DNA of 64,000 bases from Pseudomonadota bacterium (GTDB lineage Bacteria; Pseudomonadota; Gammaproteobacteria; Xanthomonadales; Xanthomonadaceae), in assembly GCA_023430045.1 (NCBI GenBank), contig JAEZCF010000019.1, positions 1 to 64,000 on the forward strand, written 5' to 3'. This document shows, piece after piece, positions 24,797-33,064 of this stretch. Below the pieces are notes generated by a model. That model was given only the letters and a program-made list of their open reading frames with translations. It was not told where the DNA came from and made no database searches. The translations under genes were made by a program, and so were the position numbers. Position 1 is the first letter of the stretch; each line of letters starts with the position of its first letter.

Positions 24797-25651
24797 GTGA
24801 AAAAACTGTTGCTGCTGTTGTTACCCCTGATCCTGCCTTCTGCTCTCGCCTCTGCCGCCACCTCCGCCGCGCAGGATCCGATTGCCTATTCCTGCTATTT
24901 CTGCACCTGGGATGAAATGCAGGATGCTGCCGTCGCGCGCGGTACAGGCGAGCATTTCATCTACGATTCCAGCAGGAAATACATCGTCGGGTTCACCGTG
25001 CATGACAATGACGGCACATTGAATGCGGTGGGGTTCGCGCCGCCTGTCTGGATACAGACCCAGTTCAACGCGATGATCAATGTCCATGACGCCAAGGCGC
25101 GCGCCTTCATCCATCCGGTAAAGAACGTTTCCTTGCTTGCACCGGGACCACAGGCACGCAGCGATGTCTATCTCTGGGGACAACACACCAGTGCGCTGCA
25201 TCCGCGTCACGAGGCAGCCCGTGAGATCGCCCGCCGCTTCATCGTGCAGCGTGCCCGGCTGGATTATCTGCACGCCGACGTGGAACAAGGGCGCCTGCTG
25301 CGTGTCATGTCCGTCGCAGGTGAGGAGGTACCAATCGTGGTACGACTTGAGATGAGCGCGTCCAGTGTCGGTACCGTGGATTTCTTCTACGATCATGACA
25401 ACAAGCGCTGGGAATATCTGGGTGCGCGGGATGTGCGCGAACCCATCCAGGAAAGCGCGGATGACTTTGTCGGCCCCACGGGTCGCCGCACCTACTTCTA
25501 TTCGATGTACCACGACAGGATGTCGGATTACTTCGTGCAGAGGGCGCATCTGGCCGGCGTGACGGTACGCGGGGAAACACCTCCGCACAACGATCTGGGC
25601 ATCATCTGCGAGGTCCAGGCCGGTGAAAAGGTCTGTACGCTCATCTGGTGA
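24797..25651 (+). CDS. Secreted hypothetical protein with CYFCTW motif
   Basis: Not recognised. About 284 residues from the GTG at 24797, preferred over the ATG at 24782 because GGAG lies 8 bp upstream of it and the signal peptide (KKLLLLLLPLILPSALASAA) then starts immediately. The mature N-terminus has a CxxC (SCYFCTWDEM). The rest looks like a mixed alpha/beta periplasmic or extracellular protein with many aromatic residues and two more Cys near the C-terminus (CEVQAGEKVC), which could pair. It sits alone between rarD and a convergent efflux operon, ended by a hairpin terminator. Confidence 0.68.
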   Translation: MKKLLLLLLPLILPSALASAATSAAQDPIAYSCYFCTWDEMQDAAVARGTGEHFIYDSSRKYIVGFTVHDNDGTLNAVGFAPPVWIQTQFNAMINVHDAKARAFIHPVKNVSLLAPGPQARSDVYLWGQHTSALHPRHEAAREIARRFIVQRARLDYLHADVEQGRLLRVMSVAGEEVPIVVRLEMSASSVGTVDFFYDHDNKRWEYLGARDVREPIQESADDFVGPTGRRTYFYSMYHDRMSDYFVQRAHLAGVTVRGETPPHNDLGIICEVQAGEKVCTLIW

Positions 25652-25658
25652 AGCCATC

Positions 25659-25694
25659 CAGCAGCCGCGGCCCATGGCGGGCCGCTGCTGTTTT
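25659..25694 (+). terminator. Terminator between the secreted protein gene and the efflux operon
   Basis: Arms CAGCAGC and GCTGCTG with an inner GGCCC/GGGCC pairing are followed by TTTT; it lies 8 bp after the stop at 25651. Confidence 0.75.
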
Positions 25695-25699
25695 GGCGC

Positions 25700-27019
25700 T
25701 CACACCTCCCGCAACGCCGTGGTGATCGGCAACCGCGCCGCGCGCAGTGCCGGGAACAGGCCACCCACCAGGCCGATGCCCAGGGCCCATTTCAGCCCGC
25801 TCCACAGCAGTTCGGGCGAGACGTGGAACTTGAACACCACCGCGCTGAAGTTGCTGCCGATGGTGGACACGCTGTAACCGTTGAACACCAGCCAGGCGAT
25901 TGCACAGCCGATCACCCCGCCAACCAGTGCCAGCAGCATGGTTTCCAGCATCACCGCGGTCACCACCGGCAATCCACGGAAGCCGATGGCGCGCATGGTG
26001 GCGATCTCGCGCGCACGCGTTGCCACGGCGGCATACATCGTGTTGAGCGCGCCGAACACCGCACCGACGGCCATGATCGCGCCGATCACCTTGCCAAGGA
26101 TGTTGATCAGCGTGGTCAGACCACCGCCCTGCTTGCCGTAGTAGACGCGCGTGGTTTCCACGTCCAGTTTCAGGCGCGGGTCGTTGGCCACGGCGGCCTT
26201 GAACCGTTCGAACCCCGGCGCGCCGTCGGTGCGCACACTGATCGACTGGAAGGCACTGCGCTGGTAGGTGGTCGCCAGCGTATCGGCATCGGTCCACAAT
26301 TCCGAATCATGGGCATCACCGGAAGCGAACACGCCCACCACCGTCCATTGCTGGTTGCCCAGAGTAAGCGTGTTGCCTACGTCCAGGCCACGGAACTGCC
26401 CCTTCGCGCCTTCGCCGACCACCATTTCGCGCTTGCCGGTGGCGAACGGGCGGCCTTCCACGATGCGCACCTTGTCGTGCACTGCCCACGCCCTGTCGCC
26501 GACACCACGGAACTGTGCGTTGACGTCGGTTCCATCCGAACGTGAGGTCAGGTTGACCACCTGAGACAGCTCCGGCGACAACAACGCGCGGCCTTTTTCA
26601 TCGCGCGACACGCCCGGTAGCGTAGACAGCAGCGGCACCTGCTCGCGGGTGATAACCGAGTTGGTTTCCGCCTGCGAGCCGCCGCGCAGCACGATCGCGG
26701 TGGTGTCGTCGCCGGTACTGTTGAGCGTGGCCTGGAAGCCTTCGCCCATCGCCAGCATCGCCACCAGCACGCCGACCACGCCGGCGATGCCGACCACGAT
26801 CACCGATGAGGCACCCCAGCGCTGCGGCAGGCTGGCGATGCCGATGCGGGTGGCGGCCAGCGCCAGCCGGCCACTGCGGGTGAGTGCGAGCCACAGAACG
26901 ATGGCTGTTGCCACCGCCACCACGCCCACCCATGGCAGCCAGATCCATGCCGCCAGCCCGATGGCCAGCACCAGCAGCATCGCCGCGTTGCCCAGCCACT
27001 TCTTCATGACATTCTTCAT
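25700..27019 (-). CDS. ABC transporter permease (MacB/FtsX type), fourth gene of efflux operon
   Basis: A 439-residue permease with four transmembrane helices: an N-terminal pair of segments (about 8-30 and 55-75) and three clustered at the C-terminus starting at about residue 315 (GKVIGAIMAVGAVFGALNTMYAAV), enclosing a large periplasmic domain with the MacB/FtsX pattern. The closing region VATRAREIATMRAIGFRG is the cytoplasmic coupling helix of this family. The ATG at 27019 was chosen because it follows the upstream stop by 13 bp and leads directly into the hydrophobic start. It works with the adaptor, ATPase and second permease encoded upstream. Confidence 0.9.
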   Translation of the reverse strand: MKNVMKKWLGNAAMLLVLAIGLAAWIWLPWVGVVAVATAIVLWLALTRSGRLALAATRIGIASLPQRWGASSVIVVGIAGVVGVLVAMLAMGEGFQATLNSTGDDTTAIVLRGGSQAETNSVITREQVPLLSTLPGVSRDEKGRALLSPELSQVVNLTSRSDGTDVNAQFRGVGDRAWAVHDKVRIVEGRPFATGKREMVVGEGAKGQFRGLDVGNTLTLGNQQWTVVGVFASGDAHDSELWTDADTLATTYQRSAFQSISVRTDGAPGFERFKAAVANDPRLKLDVETTRVYYGKQGGGLTTLINILGKVIGAIMAVGAVFGALNTMYAAVATRAREIATMRAIGFRGLPVVTAVMLETMLLALVGGVIGCAIAWLVFNGYSVSTIGSNFSAVVFKFHVSPELLWSGLKWALGIGLVGGLFPALRAARLPITTALREV

Positions 27020-27032
27020 GTGCGGATTCTCC

Positions 27033-28190
27033 TCAGCGGCCGGCCAGTGCATCGACGATCTTCAACCGCTTCGCGCGCAGCGCCGGCAGCAGCCCGACCA
27101 CGATGCCGATCAACACGATCAGACCGATGCCCACCAGCCACGTCGCACCCGGGACGTGGGGTGGCAGCAGGCCGCGGGTCTGCGGGGCCAGCACCGGTAG
27201 CAGGATGGCCGCCAGGCCCATGCCGATCGCACCGCCCAGGCCGACCAGCAGCACCGATTCCACCATCACCAGCGTCAGCACGGTGCGGTCCTGGAAACCC
27301 AGCGTCTTCAGTGTGGCCAGTTCGGGAATGCGCTCGCGCACGGCCTGGGCCATGGTGTTGCCGGTCAACAGCAGCAGGGTGAAGAACACCGCGCCCATTA
27401 TCGAGGTGACGATCATGCCGATGTCCGCGAACTGCTTGACGAAGGCCTGCTGGAACGCCGATTCGGTCTGGGACTTGGTTTCATGGTCGGAGTTGGCCGA
27501 GATCGCATCGATCGCCTGGGCCACGCGCGAGGCATGGTCGGGGTTGTCCAGCGTCACCGTGTACCAGCTGACCTGGTTCTTGATGTAGTCGTTGGACTCA
27601 TCGAAGTATTTCCAGTTCATCATCAGCTGGCGTTCCTCGTTGGACGCAATCGTGCGGTCCTTGGAACGGAAGATGCCGACCAGTTCCAGCGGCCAGTCGT
27701 TGCTGCCGCCGCGCGGGAAGATCGTTGCCTGCAGTGGGATCGTATCGCCGATCTTCCAGCCGAAGTCCTTGGCCAGCTGCTCGCCGACGATGGCGCCGGT
27801 ACGCGTGTCCTGCCAGCGCTTGATCTGCTCCGGGGGCACTTCCAGTTCGCGGTAGACGTCGAAATAGTTGGGCGCCACCGAGAAGTTCGGGAAGAAGTCC
27901 TTGGGGTCGCGGTAGATGCCGCCGAACCACATGCCGGAAGTGACATCGCGCACGCCTGCGACTTGGCGGATCTGCGCGTCCAGGCGTATAGGCAGCGACT
28001 GGGTGATGGACAGCCGCGAGGCGACGATCAGGCGGTTGGCACCTTCCACGCTGCCTCCAGAGGTGAATGCCACGCGCACCGAATCCAGCATGCCGAACAG
28101 CAGGAAGGCAGCCACCACCGACAGCAGGGTCAGCAGGGTACGGGTGCGGCTGCGGAACAGTTGCGCCCAGACCAGTGAGAAGTATTTCAT
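27033..28190 (-). CDS. ABC transporter permease (MacB/FtsX type), third gene of efflux operon
   Basis: A 385-residue MacB/FtsX permease. TM1 is at about residues 15-38 (RTLLTLLSVVAAFLLFGML); after a ~230-residue periplasmic domain three more helices follow (about 260-285, 308-335, 350-372), with the coupling segment VRERIPELATLKTLGFQDR. Paired with the next permease it would make a heterodimeric transporter driven by the ATPase encoded 15 bp upstream. Non-canonical lipoprotein or peptide export cannot be told apart. Confidence 0.92.
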   Translation of the reverse strand: MKYFSLVWAQLFRSRTRTLLTLLSVVAAFLLFGMLDSVRVAFTSGGSVEGANRLIVASRLSITQSLPIRLDAQIRQVAGVRDVTSGMWFGGIYRDPKDFFPNFSVAPNYFDVYRELEVPPEQIKRWQDTRTGAIVGEQLAKDFGWKIGDTIPLQATIFPRGGSNDWPLELVGIFRSKDRTIASNEERQLMMNWKYFDESNDYIKNQVSWYTVTLDNPDHASRVAQAIDAISANSDHETKSQTESAFQQAFVKQFADIGMIVTSIMGAVFFTLLLLTGNTMAQAVRERIPELATLKTLGFQDRTVLTLVMVESVLLVGLGGAIGMGLAAILLPVLAPQTRGLLPPHVPGATWLVGIGLIVLIGIVVGLLPALRAKRLKIVDALAGR

Positions 28191-28205
28191 CGCGGTTCCC
28201 TCCGG

Positions 28206-28895
<690 letters not shown>

Positions 28896-28957
28896 GGTGC
28901 CTCTCCACGTTGTGTGTAATGACGACCGCTGGTCGCCAGTGCTCGAATACCGTTCGA

Positions 28958-30190
28958 TTACAGTTCCTTGACCTTGCTTCCGTCGCGCAGGGTGTCCGGT
29001 GGGCGGGTGACCACGGGCTCGCCGGCACGCACGCCCTGCAGCAGCTGGCGATCTTCGTTCAGTGCGATGCCCGGCTTCACCGCGCGCTGCTGCACGCTGT
29101 CGTCGGCCATCACGAATACCACCGGCGCGCCATCGCGCTCCACCACGGCATTGGCCGGCACGCGGACGCCCTGTGGCTTCTCGGTCGCATCGGCCCGCGC
29201 CTGCTCCAGGAAACTTACCCGCACGCCCATTTCCGGCACGATGCGGGGATCCTTCTGCTTGAGGGCCACGCGTACCTTCACCGTGGCCTTGCCGCGGTCG
29301 GCGGTGGGCACGATGGCAATGACCTCGGCCGGAATCTTCCAGTCCGGGTAGGCATTGAGGGTGGCTTCCACCGGCATCTTCGGTTGTACGCGGCCGATGA
29401 AGGCTTCGCCGACTTCCACTTCGATCTCCAGCGATTCCATGTCGACGATGGTGCCGATGCCGGTACGCGTGAATCCGCCGCCGGCCGACAGCGGCGAAAC
29501 GATCTCGCCTGGCTGGGCGGCCTTGGCGGTGACCACGCCGGAGAACGGCGCGCGCACCACGTTGTTGTCCACGCCCAGGTTGGCGATGGCGAGCTGGTTG
29601 CCGGCGACCGTCACGTTGCGGCGGGCGGTATCCAGCTGAGCCCGCAGGCTGTCGCGCTGGGCGACGGCCTGGTCGTACTGCGAGCGCGACACCAGTTGCT
29701 GGCCGACCAGCGACTGCAGCCGGCCGGCTTCGGTATCGGCCTGTTTGAGCTGTGCCTGCAGGCCGGCGACCTGGCTGCGGGCGGCCTGTACCTGCGACGC
29801 ATACAGGTCGCGCTCGGCATCGGCATCGATGGGGTCCAGGGTGGCCATGACCTGGCCTTCCTCCACGCGCATGCCTTCCTCGATCATCACTTCGCGCACC
29901 TTGCCGGTGATCTTCGCGGAGACCGTAGCCATGCGCCGTGCGACCACGTAACCGCTGGCATCCAGTACCGATGCGCTGTCGCCGGCTTCACCCAGCGCCA
30001 CCGCCGGTGCGGTCTGCACCTCGATGGGCTGGGGCCGCAGCAGCCACAGGGCAATCGCGGCACCCAGCAGCACGACCACCGCGAGCACGATCCACACCCC
30101 GCGGCGGGTGCCCTTGCCCCTACCGGAAGCCGGCGGCGGGGTGCTGCGGTCGATACGGAGTTCTTTCAACAATTCGGCAGAAGCGTTCAT
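28958..30190 (-). CDS. Efflux periplasmic adaptor subunit (HlyD/MacA type)
   Basis: A 410-residue membrane-fusion protein, first gene of the four-gene efflux operon. The single N-terminal helix (GVWIVLAVVVLLGAAIALWLL, about residues 30-50) anchors it; a barrel-sandwich/lipoyl half (ASGYVVARRMATVSAKITGKV), a coiled-coil hairpin (about 110-190, rich in Gln, Ala and Leu) and the second lipoyl half (VVRAPFSGVVTAKAAQPGEIV) follow. It should link the MacB-like transporter to an outer-membrane channel not encoded here. The operon starts opposite the DesK/DesR-like system, which may regulate it. Confidence 0.92.
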   Translation of the reverse strand: MNASAELLKELRIDRSTPPPASGRGKGTRRGVWIVLAVVVLLGAAIALWLLRPQPIEVQTAPAVALGEAGDSASVLDASGYVVARRMATVSAKITGKVREVMIEEGMRVEEGQVMATLDPIDADAERDLYASQVQAARSQVAGLQAQLKQADTEAGRLQSLVGQQLVSRSQYDQAVAQRDSLRAQLDTARRNVTVAGNQLAIANLGVDNNVVRAPFSGVVTAKAAQPGEIVSPLSAGGGFTRTGIGTIVDMESLEIEVEVGEAFIGRVQPKMPVEATLNAYPDWKIPAEVIAIVPTADRGKATVKVRVALKQKDPRIVPEMGVRVSFLEQARADATEKPQGVRVPANAVVERDGAPVVFVMADDSVQQRAVKPGIALNEDRQLLQGVRAGEPVVTRPPDTLRDGSKVKEL

Positions 30191-30299
30191 TGCGTTCCAT
30201 CACAGGCGATCGGGCGGGTATGGCCGGAGGGGCGGACAGCGGCGTTTCCGGCGGTGGAGCGTGCGGCACAGCATGGGGCAGGCGCACCGGTGACGGCAG

Positions 30300-30322
30300 T
30301 GACAGCTGTCATCCGATGACAT
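30300..30322. promoter_or_regulatory. Candidate operator: TGACAGCTGTCA palindrome plus extra half-site
   Basis: A perfect 12-bp palindrome (30300-30311) is followed after four bases by another ATGACA half-site (30316-30321). It lies between the divergent efflux operon and the ABC-stub/two-component genes. Symmetric sites of this size suit NarL/LuxR-type regulators such as the one encoded at 31877. No footprint evidence is available. Confidence 0.4.
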
Positions 30323-30392
30323 TGACGGCGGCGACTGCGAAACGTGACCACGATGGCACAGGATGGCAACGTCCCCGCTACCGGTACCCTCC

Positions 30393-30656
30393 ATGGACCC
30401 GAACGTGCCGTCGCCGGCCCGCCTGCAGCAGGTGCAGGTCCGTTACCGCGACCCTGCCGCCCTGCAGGGCATCGACCTGCAGGTGCGTGCTGGCCAGGTA
30501 CGGGCCCTGTTGGGCCGCGACGCTACCGGCAAGAGTAGCGCGGTCAGCACGCTGCCGGGCATGCGCCTGTCGTCCCGATCCGCATCCGTTGCCACACGGG
30601 CGGGTGCCGGCAGGGTGGGGAAAACAGCGCGTCGCCTCCTGCACCCGTCCGGCTGA
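30393..30656 (+). pseudogene. Remnant of an ABC transporter ATPase
   Basis: An 87-codon ORF (or 97 codons from the ATG at 30363) that matches the first ~50 residues of an ABC ATPase and then degenerates. RLQQVQVRYRDPAALQGIDLQVRAGQVRALLG is the usual opening strand pair, followed by a P-loop that still fits GxxxxGKS (GRDATGKS) but is unusual for ABC proteins (GPNGAGKS expected). After LPGMRLSS the sequence is Arg/Ala-rich and unlike any ABC domain; Q-loop, signature and Walker B are absent. It stops 6 bp before the histidine kinase start. DesK/DesR-type systems are often preceded by an ABC ATPase and permease gene, so a deletion seems likely. Confidence 0.7.
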
Positions 30657-30662
30657 GCTGTC

Positions 30663-31880
30663 ATGATCGGCAGCGACAAACGCCCTCTGGAATCTCACGT
30701 GTCGTCGAGCTGGTATGCATCGCTGCTGCGCCCTGCGCCGGATTCGGCGGTGGCCGACATGCTCCGTCGCGGCAAATCTCCCTGGAGCGAAGCGGTTCAC
30801 CTGCTGTGGTCGATCTGGATAGTCCTGACGCCGCTGCTGGGCGGTGGGTTCACCCTGCGCTGGCTGCTGCTGACCCTGCTCAGCTACCCGCTGTTCCTGC
30901 TGCTGTACGCCAGGAGGATGCTTGCTCCGCGCCATCACGGAAGCCGGTACGCACTGGGCCTGATCATGATGGCCGTGGTACTGCTGCCGTGGTATCCCTC
31001 CGGGCTGACCTACTTCGTGTACGGCTGCGTACTGATACGGGTGCGCGGTCGTGGCGGCTGGTGGCTCTATCTGCTGCAGCTGGCAGTGCTGAACATATCG
31101 TTCTGCGCGATCGCATTGGCCTCGGGCTATCCGTGGCAGAGCCTGGTCTGGATGCCGGCGGTGTCATTCATCGTCGGCGTGGTCGTGAACGTGGGGGCGC
31201 TCAACCAGGAAAAGGACGCCGCACTGCAGCTGTCCCAGGAAGAAGTGCGGCGGCTGGCCACCACCGCCGAACGCGAGCGCATCGGCCGCGACCTGCATGA
31301 TCTGCTCGGCCACACCCTGTCGCTGATCACCTTGAAACTGGAGCTGGCGCGCAAGCTGCATGACCGCGGCGATGCGCGCGCGCGGCAGGAGATCGGCGAG
31401 GCCGAGGACATCGCGCGCGAGGCGCTGGCACAGGTGCGCAGCGCCGTCACCGGCATCCGCGCCAGTGACCTGGCCGGTGAGCTGGCATCGGCGCGGCTGC
31501 TGCTGGAATACCAGCAGGTCCATCTGCAGTACGCGGTGCCTCCGCCGATGCCGGTCGATGTCGAGCGGGGCCTGGCGCTGGTGCTGCGCGAAGCGGCCAC
31601 CAATATCGCCAGGCACGCGCAGGCCAGGCAGGTGCAGGTGGATTTCACGATGGAAGGACGACAGCTGGCGATGCGGATCCGCGATGACGGCCGGGGCGGC
31701 GTGCAGACCGAAGGCAATGGGCTGTGCGGAATGCGCGAGCGCGCGGCCGCACTTGGTGGCCAGCTGGCAGTGCTCTCCACGCGCGGCGAAGGCACGGTGC
31801 TGACCGTGCGGGTACCGTTGGCAGCGGCGACGTCGCCGTGGCCGGCGACCGCGCCGCTGGCGCAGGACGGTGCCGCATGA
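30663..31880 (+). CDS. Sensor histidine kinase (DesK/NarX-like, HisKA_3)
   Basis: A 405-residue kinase. The N-terminal ~170 residues hold four to five hydrophobic helices (for example about 44-80 and 96-120) with no large periplasmic sensor, as in DesK-type membrane sensors. The dimerisation motif RERIGRDLHDLLGHTLSLITLKLEL (about 201-225, His about 209) defines HisKA_3, and the ATPase domain has LREAATNIARHA and DDGRGG with GNGLCGMRERAAALGG. It overlaps the response-regulator gene by four bases. Its natural ABC partner appears to be lost upstream. Confidence 0.9.
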   Translation: MIGSDKRPLESHVSSSWYASLLRPAPDSAVADMLRRGKSPWSEAVHLLWSIWIVLTPLLGGGFTLRWLLLTLLSYPLFLLLYARRMLAPRHHGSRYALGLIMMAVVLLPWYPSGLTYFVYGCVLIRVRGRGGWWLYLLQLAVLNISFCAIALASGYPWQSLVWMPAVSFIVGVVVNVGALNQEKDAALQLSQEEVRRLATTAERERIGRDLHDLLGHTLSLITLKLELARKLHDRGDARARQEIGEAEDIAREALAQVRSAVTGIRASDLAGELASARLLLEYQQVHLQYAVPPPMPVDVERGLALVLREAATNIARHAQARQVQVDFTMEGRQLAMRIRDDGRGGVQTEGNGLCGMRERAAALGGQLAVLSTRGEGTVLTVRVPLAAATSPWPATAPLAQDGAA

Positions 31881-32479
31881 TTCGCATCGTGCTGGCCGAA
31901 GACCAGGCGATGGTACGCGGAGCGCTGTCGGCGCTGCTGGGCCTGGAGCCGGATATCAAGGTGCTGGGCAGTGCTGCTGATGGCGAAGCCGCCTGGCGGA
32001 TGCTGCAGCAGCTGCAGCCGGACATCCTGGTCACCGACATCGAGATGCCCGGTCTGTCGGGGCTGGAACTGGCGCAACGCATTGCCCGCCACAACCTGCC
32101 GATCAGGGTGGTGATCGTGACCACCTTCGCCCGTGCCGGCTTCCTGCGTCGCGCGCTGGAGGCGGGCGTGCTCGGTTATCTGCTCAAGGATGCACCTGCG
32201 GAAAATCTGGCCGACGCCCTGCGCAAGGTGAAGCAGGGCATCCGCGCGATCGATCCGCAGCTGGCACTGGATGCCTGGTCGCAGGCCGATCCACTGACCG
32301 ACCGCGAGCGTCGCGTGCTGCGCCTGGCGGGCGAGGGCCGTACCGCCGGCGAGATCGCCGAGCAACTGGGGCTCTCGCACGGAACGGTACGCAATTACCT
32401 GTCCGAATGCATCGGCAAGCTGGGTGTCGCCAACCGCATCGAGGCGTATCGCCTGGCCCGCCAGAAGGGATGGCTCTGA
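31877..32479 (+). CDS. Response regulator, NarL/LuxR family (DesR-like)
   Basis: A 200-residue regulator. The receiver has the acidic pair in LAEDQAMVRGAL, the phospho-Asp in ILVTDIEMPGLSGLEL (about residue 54) and the Lys in LGYLLKDAPAE. The C-terminal helix-turn-helix reads LTDRERRVLRLAGEGRTAGEIAEQL, then LSHGTVRNYLSECIGKLGVANR, typical of LuxR-type DNA binding. Translationally coupled to the kinase (ATGA at 31877-31880). A candidate palindromic operator lies upstream of the operon at 30300. Confidence 0.93.
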   Translation: MIRIVLAEDQAMVRGALSALLGLEPDIKVLGSAADGEAAWRMLQQLQPDILVTDIEMPGLSGLELAQRIARHNLPIRVVIVTTFARAGFLRRALEAGVLGYLLKDAPAENLADALRKVKQGIRAIDPQLALDAWSQADPLTDRERRVLRLAGEGRTAGEIAEQLGLSHGTVRNYLSECIGKLGVANRIEAYRLARQKGWL

Positions 32480-32480
32480 A

Positions 32481-32532
32481 AAAAGGGGGACGGAGGAGGT
32501 TAATTGCAATTAACGTCCTCCGTCCCCCTTTT
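32481..32532. repeat. Near-perfect 52-nt palindrome, likely dispersed repeat and bidirectional terminator
   Basis: A 17-bp perfect stem (AAAAGGGGGACGGAGGA and its complement) encloses the palindrome TTAATTGCAATTAA, with one mismatch. It starts two bases after the response-regulator stop and contains the stop codon and last codons of the convergent cytochrome b561 gene, which therefore ends EKGDGGR. Hairpins with this GGGGACGGAGG stem recur, from memory, in Xanthomonadaceae genomes; the A/T ends also suit termination in both directions. Confidence 0.65.
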
Positions 32533-33064
32533 CCGGGCTCTGCGCCATCGCCTGGAAGACGCCGTCGCGGCGGATCCACAGATGGAACAGTGCCGCACCC
32601 ACGTGCATCAGCACGGTAGCGAACAGCAGATAGGCCAGCAGGCTGTGTGCCGTGCGCAGCAGGGTGTACAGCAGGGGGGTGTGCGGAGCGATGGGCGGCA
32701 GTTGCAAACCTTCCCACAGCACGATGGGATAGCCACCGGCGGAAAGCATGGCCCAGCCGACCAATGGCATCGCCAGCATCAATGCATACAGCATCCAGTG
32801 CGATGCCTTCGCTGCCATGATCTGCCAGGCAGGCAGATCCGCAGGCAGCGGTGGCGCGCCGTGGCGCAGGCGGTTGTACAGGCGCAGAAGGACCAGCAGC
32901 AGGATCGCGATGCCGAGCGGGCGATGCAGGTCGATCAGCACCGGGCGCAGGTGCAGCGAAGCGACCATGGTCACCCCGATGAACAGCATTGCCAGTATCA
33001 TCGCCGCCATGCTCCAGTGCAGCACGCGCGCGAGCAGGTTGAAGTGGTCGTGGCGGATGCTCAT
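32510..33064 (-). CDS. Cytochrome b561 family protein
   Basis: A 184-residue four-helix membrane cytochrome b. The pattern LARVLHWSMAAMILAMLFIGV (about residues 11-31), LIDLHRPLGIAILLLVLLRL, ASHWMLYALMLAMPLVGWAM and TAHSLLAYLLFATVLMHVGAALFH provides the conserved haem-ligand histidines. The ATG at 33064 overlaps the stop of the peroxidase gene, so earlier in-frame codons are not used. It probably passes electrons in the membrane to the co-encoded periplasmic catalase-type peroxidase. Its C-terminus is encoded by a repeat palindrome. Confidence 0.9.
   Translation of the reverse strand: MSIRHDHFNLLARVLHWSMAAMILAMLFIGVTMVASLHLRPVLIDLHRPLGIAILLLVLLRLYNRLRHGAPPLPADLPAWQIMAAKASHWMLYALMLAMPLVGWAMLSAGGYPIVLWEGLQLPPIAPHTPLLYTLLRTAHSLLAYLLFATVLMHVGAALFHLWIRRDGVFQAMAQSPEKGDGGR

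Noticed and set aside
32481..32532. IS-element inverted end
   Set aside because: Only one copy is present, there is no transposase or target duplication, and the arms are adjacent; it is a hairpin repeat.
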